34,373 nucleotides of DNA, taken from assembly GCA_030668705.1 (NCBI GenBank), contig DAOVFB010000005.1, positions 1 to 34,373 of the forward strand, in the 5' to 3' direction. A program made the position numbers and the translations under genes. This document shows, piece by piece, positions 7,748-17,400 of this stretch. Every line of letters starts with the position of its first letter. Position 1 is the first letter of the stretch. The notes under the pieces are model-generated. The model did no database searches, had not been told where the DNA came from, and saw only the letters and a program-made list of their open reading frames with translations. Source of the stretch: Candidatus Stahliibacteriota bacterium. Lineage in GTDB: Bacteria; Hydrothermota; UBA3072.

Positions 7748-8085
7748 TTATTAGCCACAGAGTCAGTGTTCAAATGCAAAATGAGAAATGTAAATTGAAA
7801 ATTGCAAAATGTCCCACTTACCACCATTATTTTAGACATAGATTAACACAGATATTAACTTATGAAGGTGAAAAATTAAGGAAATCTATGCACATCAGTG
7901 TGGATCAATGTCGAAAAATGAGGTTTTGGGGGTTCTTCTCTGGGACAAGACGACTGATTTCCTTGGGGGAATAGGTGGTTAAAGATATGGGTCAGAACAA
8001 ACAAAATAAATTTCTCTGTGAACCCTGCTTGCCCCGTAGGGAGGAACTGACCGTACTGGGGTATCTCTGTAGCAAATATAGGAGG
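7748..8085. repeat. Mosaic intergenic repeat block 2
   Basis: 'aaatgcaaaatgagaaatgtaaattgaaaattgcaaaatg' degenerate run; 'agacatagattaacacagatatta' is close to 34257-34281 and inverted relative to 647-676; 'tctctgtg...tctctgtagcaaa' relates to 717-750. Confidence 0.65.
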
Positions 8086-8090
8086 TTATA

Positions 8091-8855
8091 ATGTATTATA
8101 CTCAGAGCTCGGCAAAAATATTCTGGTTGTCTTTTTTAACATCTTTGATTGTCTCTGCTTTAGTGAGTTTCTCTATGGTTTACTTTGTCCCGAATATTCT
8201 AGAGAAAAGTAAGGAGGTTGCTTTAGAGGTTCCTGATGTTGAGCGGTTGGATATCCAAACAGCACAGATGATAATGGATAGAAACAATCTTTCTCTTGTT
8301 ATCGCGGAGAGAAAGAGTGACCCGGATATAGAGAAGGATAGAATAATATACCAGGAGCCAGCACCTGGAACAGAAATCGGAAAGGGAGGGATTGTGAAAG
8401 TAGTAGTGAGTGATGGGGCACCTGTGGAAGAGAAAATTCTGAAAAGAGAAATAATAATCCCTGATGTAACGGGATTTGAACTTAATCAGGCAAGGGTATT
8501 TTTAGCTGAGAAAGGACTGAAAGTAGGGAAGGTTGAGGAAAAACTTTCGTCAGAACCAAAAGGTAAAGTTATAGCTACAGTCCCCGAGCCTGGCAAAAAG
8601 ATAACAGAGGATATAGCGCTAAAACTTATCGTTTCCTCCGGACCTGAAGAGGTGGAAGTTCCGGATGTCAGGAAGAAAACTCTCTATCAAGCAAAGAATA
8701 TATTGAGTGAGAGGGGTTTGAAGCTTGGTAACGTACGGGAGATAACCAGTCCAGAATATCCTTTTGATATAATTATTTCCCAGGACCCAAAGCCAGGTGA
8801 AACGATGAAAAAAGGGTCCAGAGTTAATATAACCATAAACAGGGAAGCTTCTTAA
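8091..8855 (+). CDS. PASTA-domain membrane protein (N-terminal TM, three PASTA domains, no kinase domain)
   Basis: Three repeats beginning VPDVERLD, IPDVTGFEL, VPDVRKKTL, each ending in a PxPG...VKVVVSDG-like segment. Confidence 0.9.
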   Translation: MYYTQSSAKIFWLSFLTSLIVSALVSFSMVYFVPNILEKSKEVALEVPDVERLDIQTAQMIMDRNNLSLVIAERKSDPDIEKDRIIYQEPAPGTEIGKGGIVKVVVSDGAPVEEKILKREIIIPDVTGFELNQARVFLAEKGLKVGKVEEKLSSEPKGKVIATVPEPGKKITEDIALKLIVSSGPEEVEVPDVRKKTLYQAKNILSERGLKLGNVREITSPEYPFDIIISQDPKPGETMKKGSRVNITINREAS

Positions 8856-9563
8856 ATGAAGAAGATTTTTACCTATGTAGGGCTCATCATTGGTTCGTTC
8901 TTTATTGGTTTCCTAACTTTTTACTTCCTTATGCCTGTTATATCAGCTCATAGTAGAACAGTGGATGTTCCCTATCTTAAACATATGACCATAAAGGAAT
9001 CCAGGGATTTCCTTAAATCGTTGGGGCTAAAGAGTGAAATCCAGGATAGCGTTTATTCCCGGGAAGTAGAAAGCGGAAGGGTTATAGAGACCATACCTAG
9101 TAAAAAGGAGGAGGTTAGGATCGGCAGTGTTATAAAACTTATTGTGAGTAAAGGACCCGGGAAAATTAGATTACCCAGCATAATAGGTCTTTCCAGAGAG
9201 AAGGCTATAGATTCGTTGGATCATTATGGGATTACAAACAGAGTTATTATAAACATACCTGTTAAAGAGAAAGGAAGAGACGGTACAATTATAAAGACCA
9301 GACCCAGTATAGAAGACAGCCTTGAAAAAGGAGGAAAGCTTACAATTTTTATTGGGAAAGAAAAAAGGGAGGTATTTTTGATGCCTAACCTTATTGGCTT
9401 ACCTCTTTCGGAGGCAAAAGAAATCCTTGCCGATTATGAACTTGAACTTGCTCCTATAAAGCGGGTAAAATCCGTGAAAGAAGAAGTTCTCCTTCAAACA
9501 CCTTTAGCCGGTGTTGAGGTGACTCTTGGGGATACAATCAGACTCGTTGTTGGGCAGAAATAA
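8856..9563 (+). CDS. PASTA-domain membrane protein (N-terminal TM, three PASTA domains, no kinase domain)
   Basis: Repeats VPYLKHMTIKESRDFL, LPSIIGLSREKAIDSL, MPNLIGLPLSEAKEIL, each ending in GsxIKLIVSKG-like segments. Confidence 0.88.
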   Translation: MKKIFTYVGLIIGSFFIGFLTFYFLMPVISAHSRTVDVPYLKHMTIKESRDFLKSLGLKSEIQDSVYSREVESGRVIETIPSKKEEVRIGSVIKLIVSKGPGKIRLPSIIGLSREKAIDSLDHYGITNRVIINIPVKEKGRDGTIIKTRPSIEDSLEKGGKLTIFIGKEKREVFLMPNLIGLPLSEAKEILADYELELAPIKRVKSVKEEVLLQTPLAGVEVTLGDTIRLVVGQK

Positions 9564-9635
9564 TTAGTTGGGCAGTTAGTGAGCAAAGCAAATTTTCTTT
9601 ACTCTTTGATTTTTTTTAGTCTTTGTAATATGCAC

Positions 9636-9663
9636 TTGACTTATACTATATATCTTATATCTT
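9636..9663 (+). promoter_or_regulatory. Putative sigma70-type promoter for the PPIase operon
   Basis: TTGACT (9636-9641), 16 nt, TATCTT (9658-9663), ahead of the ORF at 9697 with aaaggagg RBS. Confidence 0.45.
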
Positions 9664-9696
9664 GGGTTCTAAGAAGCGACGAGAAAGGAGGCATAT

Positions 9697-11262
9697 ATGA
9701 TATCATTGTTGCTTATTTCTTTGTTTTTCAGTAATATTACAAGTGAACCTGTAGCGAAGGTAACGGGAAGAACAATCTATAGGGAAGATATTCCGCGGAA
9801 TCTCACTCTTGATGCCTATCTTAAGCGACTGGTTTTCTTTGAAATCGCAAAGGAGAAAGGATACGAGGATTCCGTGAGACCAGGTATTGAACAACGTTTT
9901 GGGGAGAAACTGGTAAAAAACCTTTATTTTGAGGTAATTAGAGCGAGTAAGTTTAACTCTGCAGAACCGTTCCTCCTATACAAACGACTTGGTAGGGAGG
10001 TTAAGGCTAAACTTATCCAAACCAATGATTTTAGGACAGCTTATGAAGCATGGGCAGAAATTATGCGGGGTAGGGATTTTGGAGAGGTTTCGGAGGAGTA
10101 TTCAACCGTAATAAGATTGAAAAATCAAAAAGGGGATATTGGATGGGTAAAATGGAATTATGATGCCAGTCCTCTTGTGAGGAAAATATTCAGTATGAAA
10201 GAAGGAGGGATTTCTTTTCCCTTCAAATCAGAGAGGGTCTGGTGTGTCATTGAAGTTTTAGAAATCAAAGATAGGGAACTCCAGGATTACAGCAAGATGG
10301 AAGATGGGCTCAGAGGGAATATAGAAAAGCTTAAAATGAAAAACCTTGCCGATAAACATTTAAATTATGTTAGAGGGATTCTTAATGTGAAGGTTGATCC
10401 GAAGGGTTTGGGTTTACTTGCTTCCCGGGTTCCAGCTTCAAAAGAAAAAACAAGAGGGGGTGTGAGGCCGGAATTCAAGACGGAGGATATGGATAAAGTT
10501 CTGGCAAGGAGTATTCTTGGTGCGTATACGGTTAGGGATTTCTCTCGTGGTATTAAATTAATGCGACAGCTACCACAGTTAAAGAATAAAGAAGAGGCGA
10601 AGTCATTTATTGAATGGAGGATTACCTATAATTTTCTGATGATAGAGGCTAAAAGATTAGGGATTCATAGAAGGCCGTTATTCGAGAAGGATTTCAAGGA
10701 TGAGTTGATGAGAGGCACTGTCAGCCGATGGAAAGCCCATGAAGTGCAGCCCCTTACACACCCAAATGGGGAAGAGCAAAAGCAGTACTTCGAAGGTAAT
10801 AAAGAAAAATACAGAGTTCCAGAAAAACGAAAGGTATACCTGATTGAAGTGAAAACCAGGGAGGAAGCGGAGGAGATTCGAAAAGAGCTCCAAAAAGGGA
10901 AGAATTTTGAGAAACTGGCAGCCGAGAAATCTATTGGTCCTGAGAAGAAGAAAGGAGGTCTCATAGGGTATATTGAAGAGAGTTATAAAGGAGAGATTGG
11001 AAAAGTAGCTTCAAGGCTTCGCGTGGGAAGAATCTCAGAACCGATTAAAACAAATGATATTTGGGCCATCCTAAAGGTGACCGATGTAAAAAAATCCTAT
11101 ATCCCTGAATTTCTAACTGTTCGATATCGTGTAACCAAGGATCTGGAAAGGGATAAAAGGGAAGAGATAGAGAATAAGATATTCGAAGAAAACAAAGACA
11201 GGTTTGGAGTTCGGATTTTGGGAGTAGAGGAAAAAGAAGTACCAGCGCAGGAAGAAAAATAA
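9697..11262 (+). CDS. Parvulin-type peptidyl-prolyl cis-trans isomerase, two PpiC-like domains
   Basis: Two segments (FGEVSEEYSTVIRLKNQKGDIGWVKW...; FEKLAAEKSIGPEKKKGGLIGYIEE...ISEPIKTNDIWAILKVTD) match rotamase motifs; N-terminal signal sequence. Confidence 0.85.
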   Translation: MISLLLISLFFSNITSEPVAKVTGRTIYREDIPRNLTLDAYLKRLVFFEIAKEKGYEDSVRPGIEQRFGEKLVKNLYFEVIRASKFNSAEPFLLYKRLGREVKAKLIQTNDFRTAYEAWAEIMRGRDFGEVSEEYSTVIRLKNQKGDIGWVKWNYDASPLVRKIFSMKEGGISFPFKSERVWCVIEVLEIKDRELQDYSKMEDGLRGNIEKLKMKNLADKHLNYVRGILNVKVDPKGLGLLASRVPASKEKTRGGVRPEFKTEDMDKVLARSILGAYTVRDFSRGIKLMRQLPQLKNKEEAKSFIEWRITYNFLMIEAKRLGIHRRPLFEKDFKDELMRGTVSRWKAHEVQPLTHPNGEEQKQYFEGNKEKYRVPEKRKVYLIEVKTREEAEEIRKELQKGKNFEKLAAEKSIGPEKKKGGLIGYIEESYKGEIGKVASRLRVGRISEPIKTNDIWAILKVTDVKKSYIPEFLTVRYRVTKDLERDKREEIENKIFEENKDRFGVRILGVEEKEVPAQEEK

Positions 11263-11287
11263 AAGGTTAAACAGAAAAGGAGGCGTT

Positions 11288-12181
11288 GTGTCCCTTAAAA
11301 TAAGAGTATCATTAAGTTTCTTGGCTTTGATTGGGATAATTCTATTCCCTGGCTGTAAGAAAGAAGAGAAGGGCGAAATAGTGGCAAGGGTAGGCAAAAC
11401 TACCCTGACTGTTGAGGAATTGCTAACCCAGATACCTCCTCAAATGCTGATAAATACGTCGCCAGAGACTCGCAAGATGATTCTGGACAACTGGGTTTCA
11501 AATGAATTGATATATCAGGATGCTTTAAAGAAAGGGTTTGAGAATAAACCCGAGGTTGAGAAACAGTTGGAACAGGTGAAGCGAGGGGTAATCACACAGG
11601 CTTATGTTCAGGAAATGCTTGCAAACAGTCGATTTATCCCTGAAAATGAGGCAAGGGCCTATTTCGAAGAGCATGAAGAGGATTACAATACAGTTATTGA
11701 GGTGTCGCATATTTCCCTGAATTCACAGGAAAAAGGGGTGGAAGTCCTCAGAAAACTAAAAGAGGGTCAGAGTTTTGCAACCCTGGCAAGGAGATACTCA
11801 ACTGATTCAGCTACAGCGAAGAAAAGGGGATATTTTGGTTCCTTCCGTAAGGGAGACCTTGTAAAGTTACCTACTTTTGAACAGATTGCCTTTTCTCTTA
11901 AGAAGTCAGGAGATATGACCCCTGTAGTGCAGACGGAATTTGGCTATGATATTATAAAACTGCTTAGCCGTAAAAAGAGTCCACAACGTGTTGAGTACGA
12001 AAATGCTGCAGAATTAATTATGCAGAAGCTCAGGCAGGAGAGGTTTCGTATCAGGTCCGAGGCCATTATAGATTCGTTGAAAAAGACATACGACCAGGAA
12101 GTGTATCCAGGGGTTTTGGAGAAGGAATTGGGAATATATTCCCCGGGAGCACCTTCTCTACCGTCTGAAACTACACAGTAA
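11288..12181 (+). CDS. Parvulin-type PPIase lipoprotein (PrsA/SurA-like; GTG start)
   Basis: Lipobox ILFPGC; FATLARRYSTDSATAKKRGYFGSFRKGDLVKLPTFEQIAFSLKKSGDMTPVVQTEFGYDIIKL. Confidence 0.9.
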   Translation: MSLKIRVSLSFLALIGIILFPGCKKEEKGEIVARVGKTTLTVEELLTQIPPQMLINTSPETRKMILDNWVSNELIYQDALKKGFENKPEVEKQLEQVKRGVITQAYVQEMLANSRFIPENEARAYFEEHEEDYNTVIEVSHISLNSQEKGVEVLRKLKEGQSFATLARRYSTDSATAKKRGYFGSFRKGDLVKLPTFEQIAFSLKKSGDMTPVVQTEFGYDIIKLLSRKKSPQRVEYENAAELIMQKLRQERFRIRSEAIIDSLKKTYDQEVYPGVLEKELGIYSPGAPSLPSETTQ

Positions 12182-13293
12182 TGCTTTTATTTTTATTGTT
12201 CTTGGGTTTTGACGAGCTATTGGGTGTAGTTGGAACAAGCGGTATCACTAAACAGGAAGTAATGCACCTTTCGCGTCTTTATCCGGGAGTGAGGCAAGAG
12301 GAACTTCTTGATAAGATGATAATGGGGAGGGTGATTGTAAGTGTAGCAAGGGAGGAGACAGTAGCGGTAAGTGAAGAAGAGGTGAATGATGCAAAGTCAC
12401 GTTTACTTGAGCAAATGCCGGGTCTTCAATCTATGCTTTCCCATCCCTATATAGATTCCCTATACAATGAAGAGTTGCGTATCCAGATTTACACCCGGAA
12501 ACTAATTCAGAGTAAGTTTCAGGGTAGAATTAACGTCCCACCTGCACGCGTTAGAGTTTTTTATGAGACACATAAAGATTCCTTTGCTTTGCCCCAAACT
12601 GTGGCCATTGAAAGGTTGGATGTCCCTGTTGTTCCGGAGGAAGAGAATGAACTCCATCTTTTAGCAGAAAGGATAATTTCTCTGTATCACTCGGGTACTG
12701 ATTTTGCCGTTCTTGTGAATAAGTACTCCGATGATACTGGAACAAAATATGTTAGGGGAGAGCTTGGCACCTTTAGGCCGGAAGATTTACCACCTTACCT
12801 TTCAGGGGTTATGGAACTTCCCCCGGGTGAGGTAGGTCTTTTTGAGTCGCCAAAAGGATATCATATCGTTCAATTGAAAAAAAGTGATATCAATGGGGTG
12901 GAACTGGCACATATTTTCCTCCAGTTCGATTTTAGCGAAAAAGAACTAAGTACTGCAGAAAAGAGGGCAGGTGAGATTCGGGAAAGGTGGGAAAGAGGCG
13001 ACTCAACGCTGGATAGGCAAATTATCTCTATGGGTGCAATACCTATAAAAGCACTGGGGTATTCACTATCTGCTTTGGTTGACACACTGGATGAAGGAGA
13101 GATATGTAGTCCAGTCCTTCAGGGCAGCAATTTTTATCTCCTTCGTGTTGTTGGAAAAAGAGAAGGTGGGATTCCTGCTTTTTCTGAGGTAAAAACAAAC
13201 ATTCATAATATGTTATACCAGCGAATGGTGGATAAGGCTCTTAAGGAATGGTTTGAAGGAATAAAAGAAGAGGTGTTTATAAAGAAGCTATGA
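12181..13293 (+). CDS. SurA-like peptidyl-prolyl isomerase
   Basis: FAVLVNKYSDDTGTKYVRGELGTFRPEDLPPYLSGVMELPPGEVGLFESPKGYHIVQLKK (parvulin core) with SurA-like N-terminal and C-terminal helices. Confidence 0.87.
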   Translation: MLLFLLFLGFDELLGVVGTSGITKQEVMHLSRLYPGVRQEELLDKMIMGRVIVSVAREETVAVSEEEVNDAKSRLLEQMPGLQSMLSHPYIDSLYNEELRIQIYTRKLIQSKFQGRINVPPARVRVFYETHKDSFALPQTVAIERLDVPVVPEEENELHLLAERIISLYHSGTDFAVLVNKYSDDTGTKYVRGELGTFRPEDLPPYLSGVMELPPGEVGLFESPKGYHIVQLKKSDINGVELAHIFLQFDFSEKELSTAEKRAGEIRERWERGDSTLDRQIISMGAIPIKALGYSLSALVDTLDEGEICSPVLQGSNFYLLRVVGKREGGIPAFSEVKTNIHNMLYQRMVDKALKEWFEGIKEEVFIKKL

Positions 13294-13541
13294 GGTTGGA
13301 TCTTTTTCTCAAGAAGGTTGGGATAATAAAGAGGAGAACAGTAGCAAAGGCACTTATAGAAAAAGGGACCATAAGTATTGTAGATAGAAGTATCAAACCT
13401 TCTATGAGTGTTTATATCGGTATGAAAATAAAAATAGGAGAAAAGATATACGAGATAATTGCAATTCCCGAAAAAATGATAAGGAATAATGAGGGGGATA
13501 AATATTATAGGGTTATAGATGATTGGGATTACTCTGGGTGA
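13290..13541 (+). CDS. Small S4 RNA-binding domain protein (Hsp15/RqcP-like)
   Basis: MRLDLFLKKVGIIKRRTVAKALIEKGTISIVDRSIKPSMSVYIGMKIKI is a canonical S4 domain; 83 aa. Confidence 0.8.
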   Translation: MRLDLFLKKVGIIKRRTVAKALIEKGTISIVDRSIKPSMSVYIGMKIKIGEKIYEIIAIPEKMIRNNEGDKYYRVIDDWDYSG

Positions 13542-14424
13542 CCCGGGTGGAATAGGGATAGAAGTCACATTAAAGGCACTCTCCTTTTCTGACAAAAAGG
13601 CAATTCTTTTCGGCAATAAGAACGCACTTCAATACTATTCTAAAAAGTTGAATCTTCCATTCCCAAAGCAAATAGAAATAATAGATATCACTGGAGAATT
13701 CTCTATGGGTAGGGTCTGTAAGGAGAATGGAGATATTGCTTACCGTTCGATTATAGAGGGGATAGGTGCATGTAAAACGGGGATATGCAGTGGATTGGTT
13801 ACGGCTCCGATTCATAAGAAAGCCTTATCGCTTGCCGGTTATAACTATCCAGGGCATACTGAATTACTTGCAAAAGAATGTAGGACTGATAAGTACGTTA
13901 TGATGATGGTCTCTGATTCGATGAAGGTAATTTTCATTACAACTCATATCCCTATATCAAAAGTTCCCTCTGCTCTCTCAAAAAAACTTATCATAGAGAA
14001 AATCGAGTTAACTTCCAAGGGTCTTAAGTATTACTGGAATATTTCCAATCCAAGATTTGGCGTACTTGGACTAAATCCTCATGCAGGGGATTCTGGTCTT
14101 TTTGGTAGGGAAGAGATAGAGATAGTGGAACCCGCGATAGAGGAACTTAAGAGTAGAGGATATAATATCGAAGGGCCTTTTCCTCCCGATACCTACTGGG
14201 CAATGCAAGAAAAGGATTGTACAGTCGCTCTATACCATGATCAGGGTATGATACCCTTTAAGTTGAAGAGTTTGTGGAGAGGCGTAAATGTTACACTGGG
14301 CATTCCTTTCCCAAGGACCTCTCCTGATCACGGGACGGCTTTTGATATTGCAGGGAAAGGGATGGCTGATCAGGGTAGCATGAAGCAAGCCGTAGAATTA
14401 GCAATATTAATGTCAAATGTATAG
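13519..14424 (+). CDS. pdxA: 4-hydroxythreonine-4-phosphate dehydrogenase
   Basis: MIGITLGDPGGIGIEV, APIHKKAL, GHTELLA, LNPHAGDSGLFGREE, HDQGMIPFKL, TLGIPFPRTSPDHGTAFDIAGKG. Confidence 0.96.
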   Translation: MIGITLGDPGGIGIEVTLKALSFSDKKAILFGNKNALQYYSKKLNLPFPKQIEIIDITGEFSMGRVCKENGDIAYRSIIEGIGACKTGICSGLVTAPIHKKALSLAGYNYPGHTELLAKECRTDKYVMMMVSDSMKVIFITTHIPISKVPSALSKKLIIEKIELTSKGLKYYWNISNPRFGVLGLNPHAGDSGLFGREEIEIVEPAIEELKSRGYNIEGPFPPDTYWAMQEKDCTVALYHDQGMIPFKLKSLWRGVNVTLGIPFPRTSPDHGTAFDIAGKGMADQGSMKQAVELAILMSNV

Positions 14425-17400
14425 CTTGATTATCCTGTTTTTATCATACTCCAATTTCGTAAGCTTTCCGACGGATAATTATTATATTAAGGACCTTTCT
14501 GAATTTCATAATCAGGTTGGAGAGGTTATAGTGGATGACTATTACTACAAGGATCAATACCTATATACAGTTAAATTGAGTGTTTTTGAAGAATGGAGTG
14601 GGGAATTTTTCCTTCGCAATTTCGGAACCTCACTACAAAAGGTCGTCAGTGAGGCACTCCGTCGAAAGGGTAGCGCAGGGGGTGGGATAATTCCTGACAT
14701 TGACCTTTCGATAAAGATGCCACGGGGCCTCAGTTATATAATTGGAGAAGGGGGACATATAGCAGTAGATGGTTCTCAATCAATTGACCTCGATCTCAGC
14801 AGGAATCAGAGTACTTCCCTTAGTGGTCTGCAAGCCTCTGCTTTTCCTCAGATAAAATTAGAGCAGCGTCTACGCGCAAATATACACGGGACAGTGGGAG
14901 AGAAGATCCATGTTAAGATTAATCATGATTCTGAAGCCATGGAACAGGATAATAAGTTAAAGATATGGTATGAGGGCGACGAAGATGATATTGTGCAGAA
15001 GATTGATGTAGGGGACCTCAAGGCACTTGGAGGTGGCAGAAATCAAAGCGTTTTTGGTATTCAAACAATTGGTGCTCTTGGTTCGACTTCCTTTGATCTC
15101 ATAGCAGGAAAACTGGAGAGTAATACATCGAGTAAGACCGAGAGTTATTCATTCTCAAGTCATTCTGATTCGCTCCCAGAGAGAGCATATGTGAGGGATA
15201 AGTACTATTATACTGGTCTATCGGAGTCGGATTCACTTATATCTCTTGTTTTATTCATACAGGAGAATACCTCAATAGGTCATAAGCCTGCACACCTTAC
15301 AGACATCAATGGAAATCCTCTGGATGAAAATGCTGAATTTGTCGAACTTACCTATGGAGATGATTATGAGTTAAGGTATTTACGCCTTTCAAACGGTAGT
15401 CTTTTCCCCTATCTCCATGTCACCAAAACCCATTCTAACAAAAGACTCGGTTTATGGTATGTTTACTACGATGGTAGCCTCGGTAGGATTGACACGCTCG
15501 GTTCCCTCGAGGGCGATACCCTCATCCTTGCTCAACTCTGTTCACAAAATCCTACTCAAGGAGATCCTAGCTGGGATCTAATGATGAAAAATATATATTC
15601 TTTTGGGACAGAAAACCCTACTTCTGTGGACGTAACAATATATAAAATGATTGCTGGAGAAGATGCTATAGAGATAGAGCCAGTGAGTGGTAAAGAGTAT
15701 ATTGAGCTACTTGGTCTTGATGTAAGTCCCGTTGATGGTAAAATAGATATAGAACAGGTTCTCTGGAGCGATGGCTGTATAATTTTTCCTTATGATAAGC
15801 CGTTCGTAAACCCTGCCCTGGGTGCAGACACTGTTCCTATAATATATAATAAACGAACCCTTATAAGCGGTGAGGGAGAGAACTACAGCATAGTAATTAC
15901 CGCTGCTTCTTCAAAGGGAGAATTTTTCATTGGATACGGAGAACTGGTCGATTCATCAGAGGTTATAGTTGTTGATAGTGATACACTTAGAAGAGGCGTT
16001 GATTATAGGATAGATTACAACACCGGTAGAGTTGTATTTACCGAGAATGTAAATCTTAGTCCCGACTCAAAGATAAGTTATACTTATGATACCGAGCCTC
16101 TTTTTTCTTTTACTTCAAGATATATAGCAAAAGCGAACATTAAAGCCCAACCCTTTACGAATAGCGAACTCAATCTTGATTTGGCCTTCCGTTCGAGTTC
16201 TAACCCTGAACCCCATCCCAGGGTAGGAATGGAACCCTCTCATATTACACGAGGTGAAGTGAATTTTTCTACAAAAAGAGGGCTTGGGGTATTGGATAAT
16301 ATCACGCGGAGGTTGCCCTTTTTTGACCCTGAAAGCGAATCAAAGATAAGGGTCAAGGGTTCCTATGGATTTTCGTTACCGAATCCTGCAACTAATGGAA
16401 AGAGTTATCTGGATGATATGGAATCAGTAAAGCTCTCAAGGGAATTGGAGATATCTGCAGGTTTATGGAACTACTGCAGCCAGCCTGATAGTTCGATTCA
16501 AATTGACCGGGTAGGGAAGATCGACTGGTTTAACTCTCGTATACCAAAAACTTATATATATCCCGAGCTTCCTGCCACCCAGCGGAATCAATATGTTGGT
16601 ACCATGGTATTGTATTTCCAGCCCGATACCTCCCTACCAAATGTATATAATAGCTGGGCAGGCATAATGAAAGCATTTTCTGCTTATGAGGATTTTTCCC
16701 AGAAGAAATATTTAGAGGTATGGGTTAAGGGAGATAGTGGAGAAATTATTCTGGAACTCGGGTCAAAGATGAAGGAAGATATACCAAGATGGGGAAGGAG
16801 TGCTTCTGGTTCCGATTCATTGCTTGAGCCCAATGGTTCCATAGATACCGAGGATAGGAATGGTAATTTTGAGTTGGAACTGGGAGAGGATACAGGCCTC
16901 GATGGCGTGGCATTTGACGATGATAAATGGACGTACATAGTGGATTCACTCGATGATGGAAGGGACGATTATCCGGTTCAGCTGAAGACCTTTCAGGATT
17001 CATTGAAACTACACAGGAAAGAGGGCAACAGGCGTCTTGATTCCGAGGATATCAACAGAGACCATATGCTTGAAGATAAGGATGAATACTTCAGGTACAG
17101 GATTGATTTAGAATCCCCTGAATTGGTCGTGAATTATGGCTCAGATGGGTGGAAGATGTATCGAATTCCTCTCACTGATTCTACTTATTATGAAAAAATC
17201 GGGGAGCCCAGTTTTGAGAATATATTATACACCCGGATCTGGACTACTAAAGTCGATAAAGCTACCAGGGTTGCCTTAGCAGGGATAGCCATTGTTGGTA
17301 ACAGATGGGTGGATAAAGGCGTTCGGAGTGATCCCTCTCATTTTTCGAATCCACCTGGCGGGAGATTCCTTATCACATACCGGAATAGTTTTGAAGATGA

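Noticed and set aside
7744-7974. 76-aa ORF downstream of rsmB
   Set aside because: Composed of intergenic repeat sequence overlapping the rsmB stop; no protein-like features.
13203-13616. 137-aa minus-strand ORF
   Set aside because: Antisense across the SurA-like/S4/pdxA junctions, all of which are well-supported genes.
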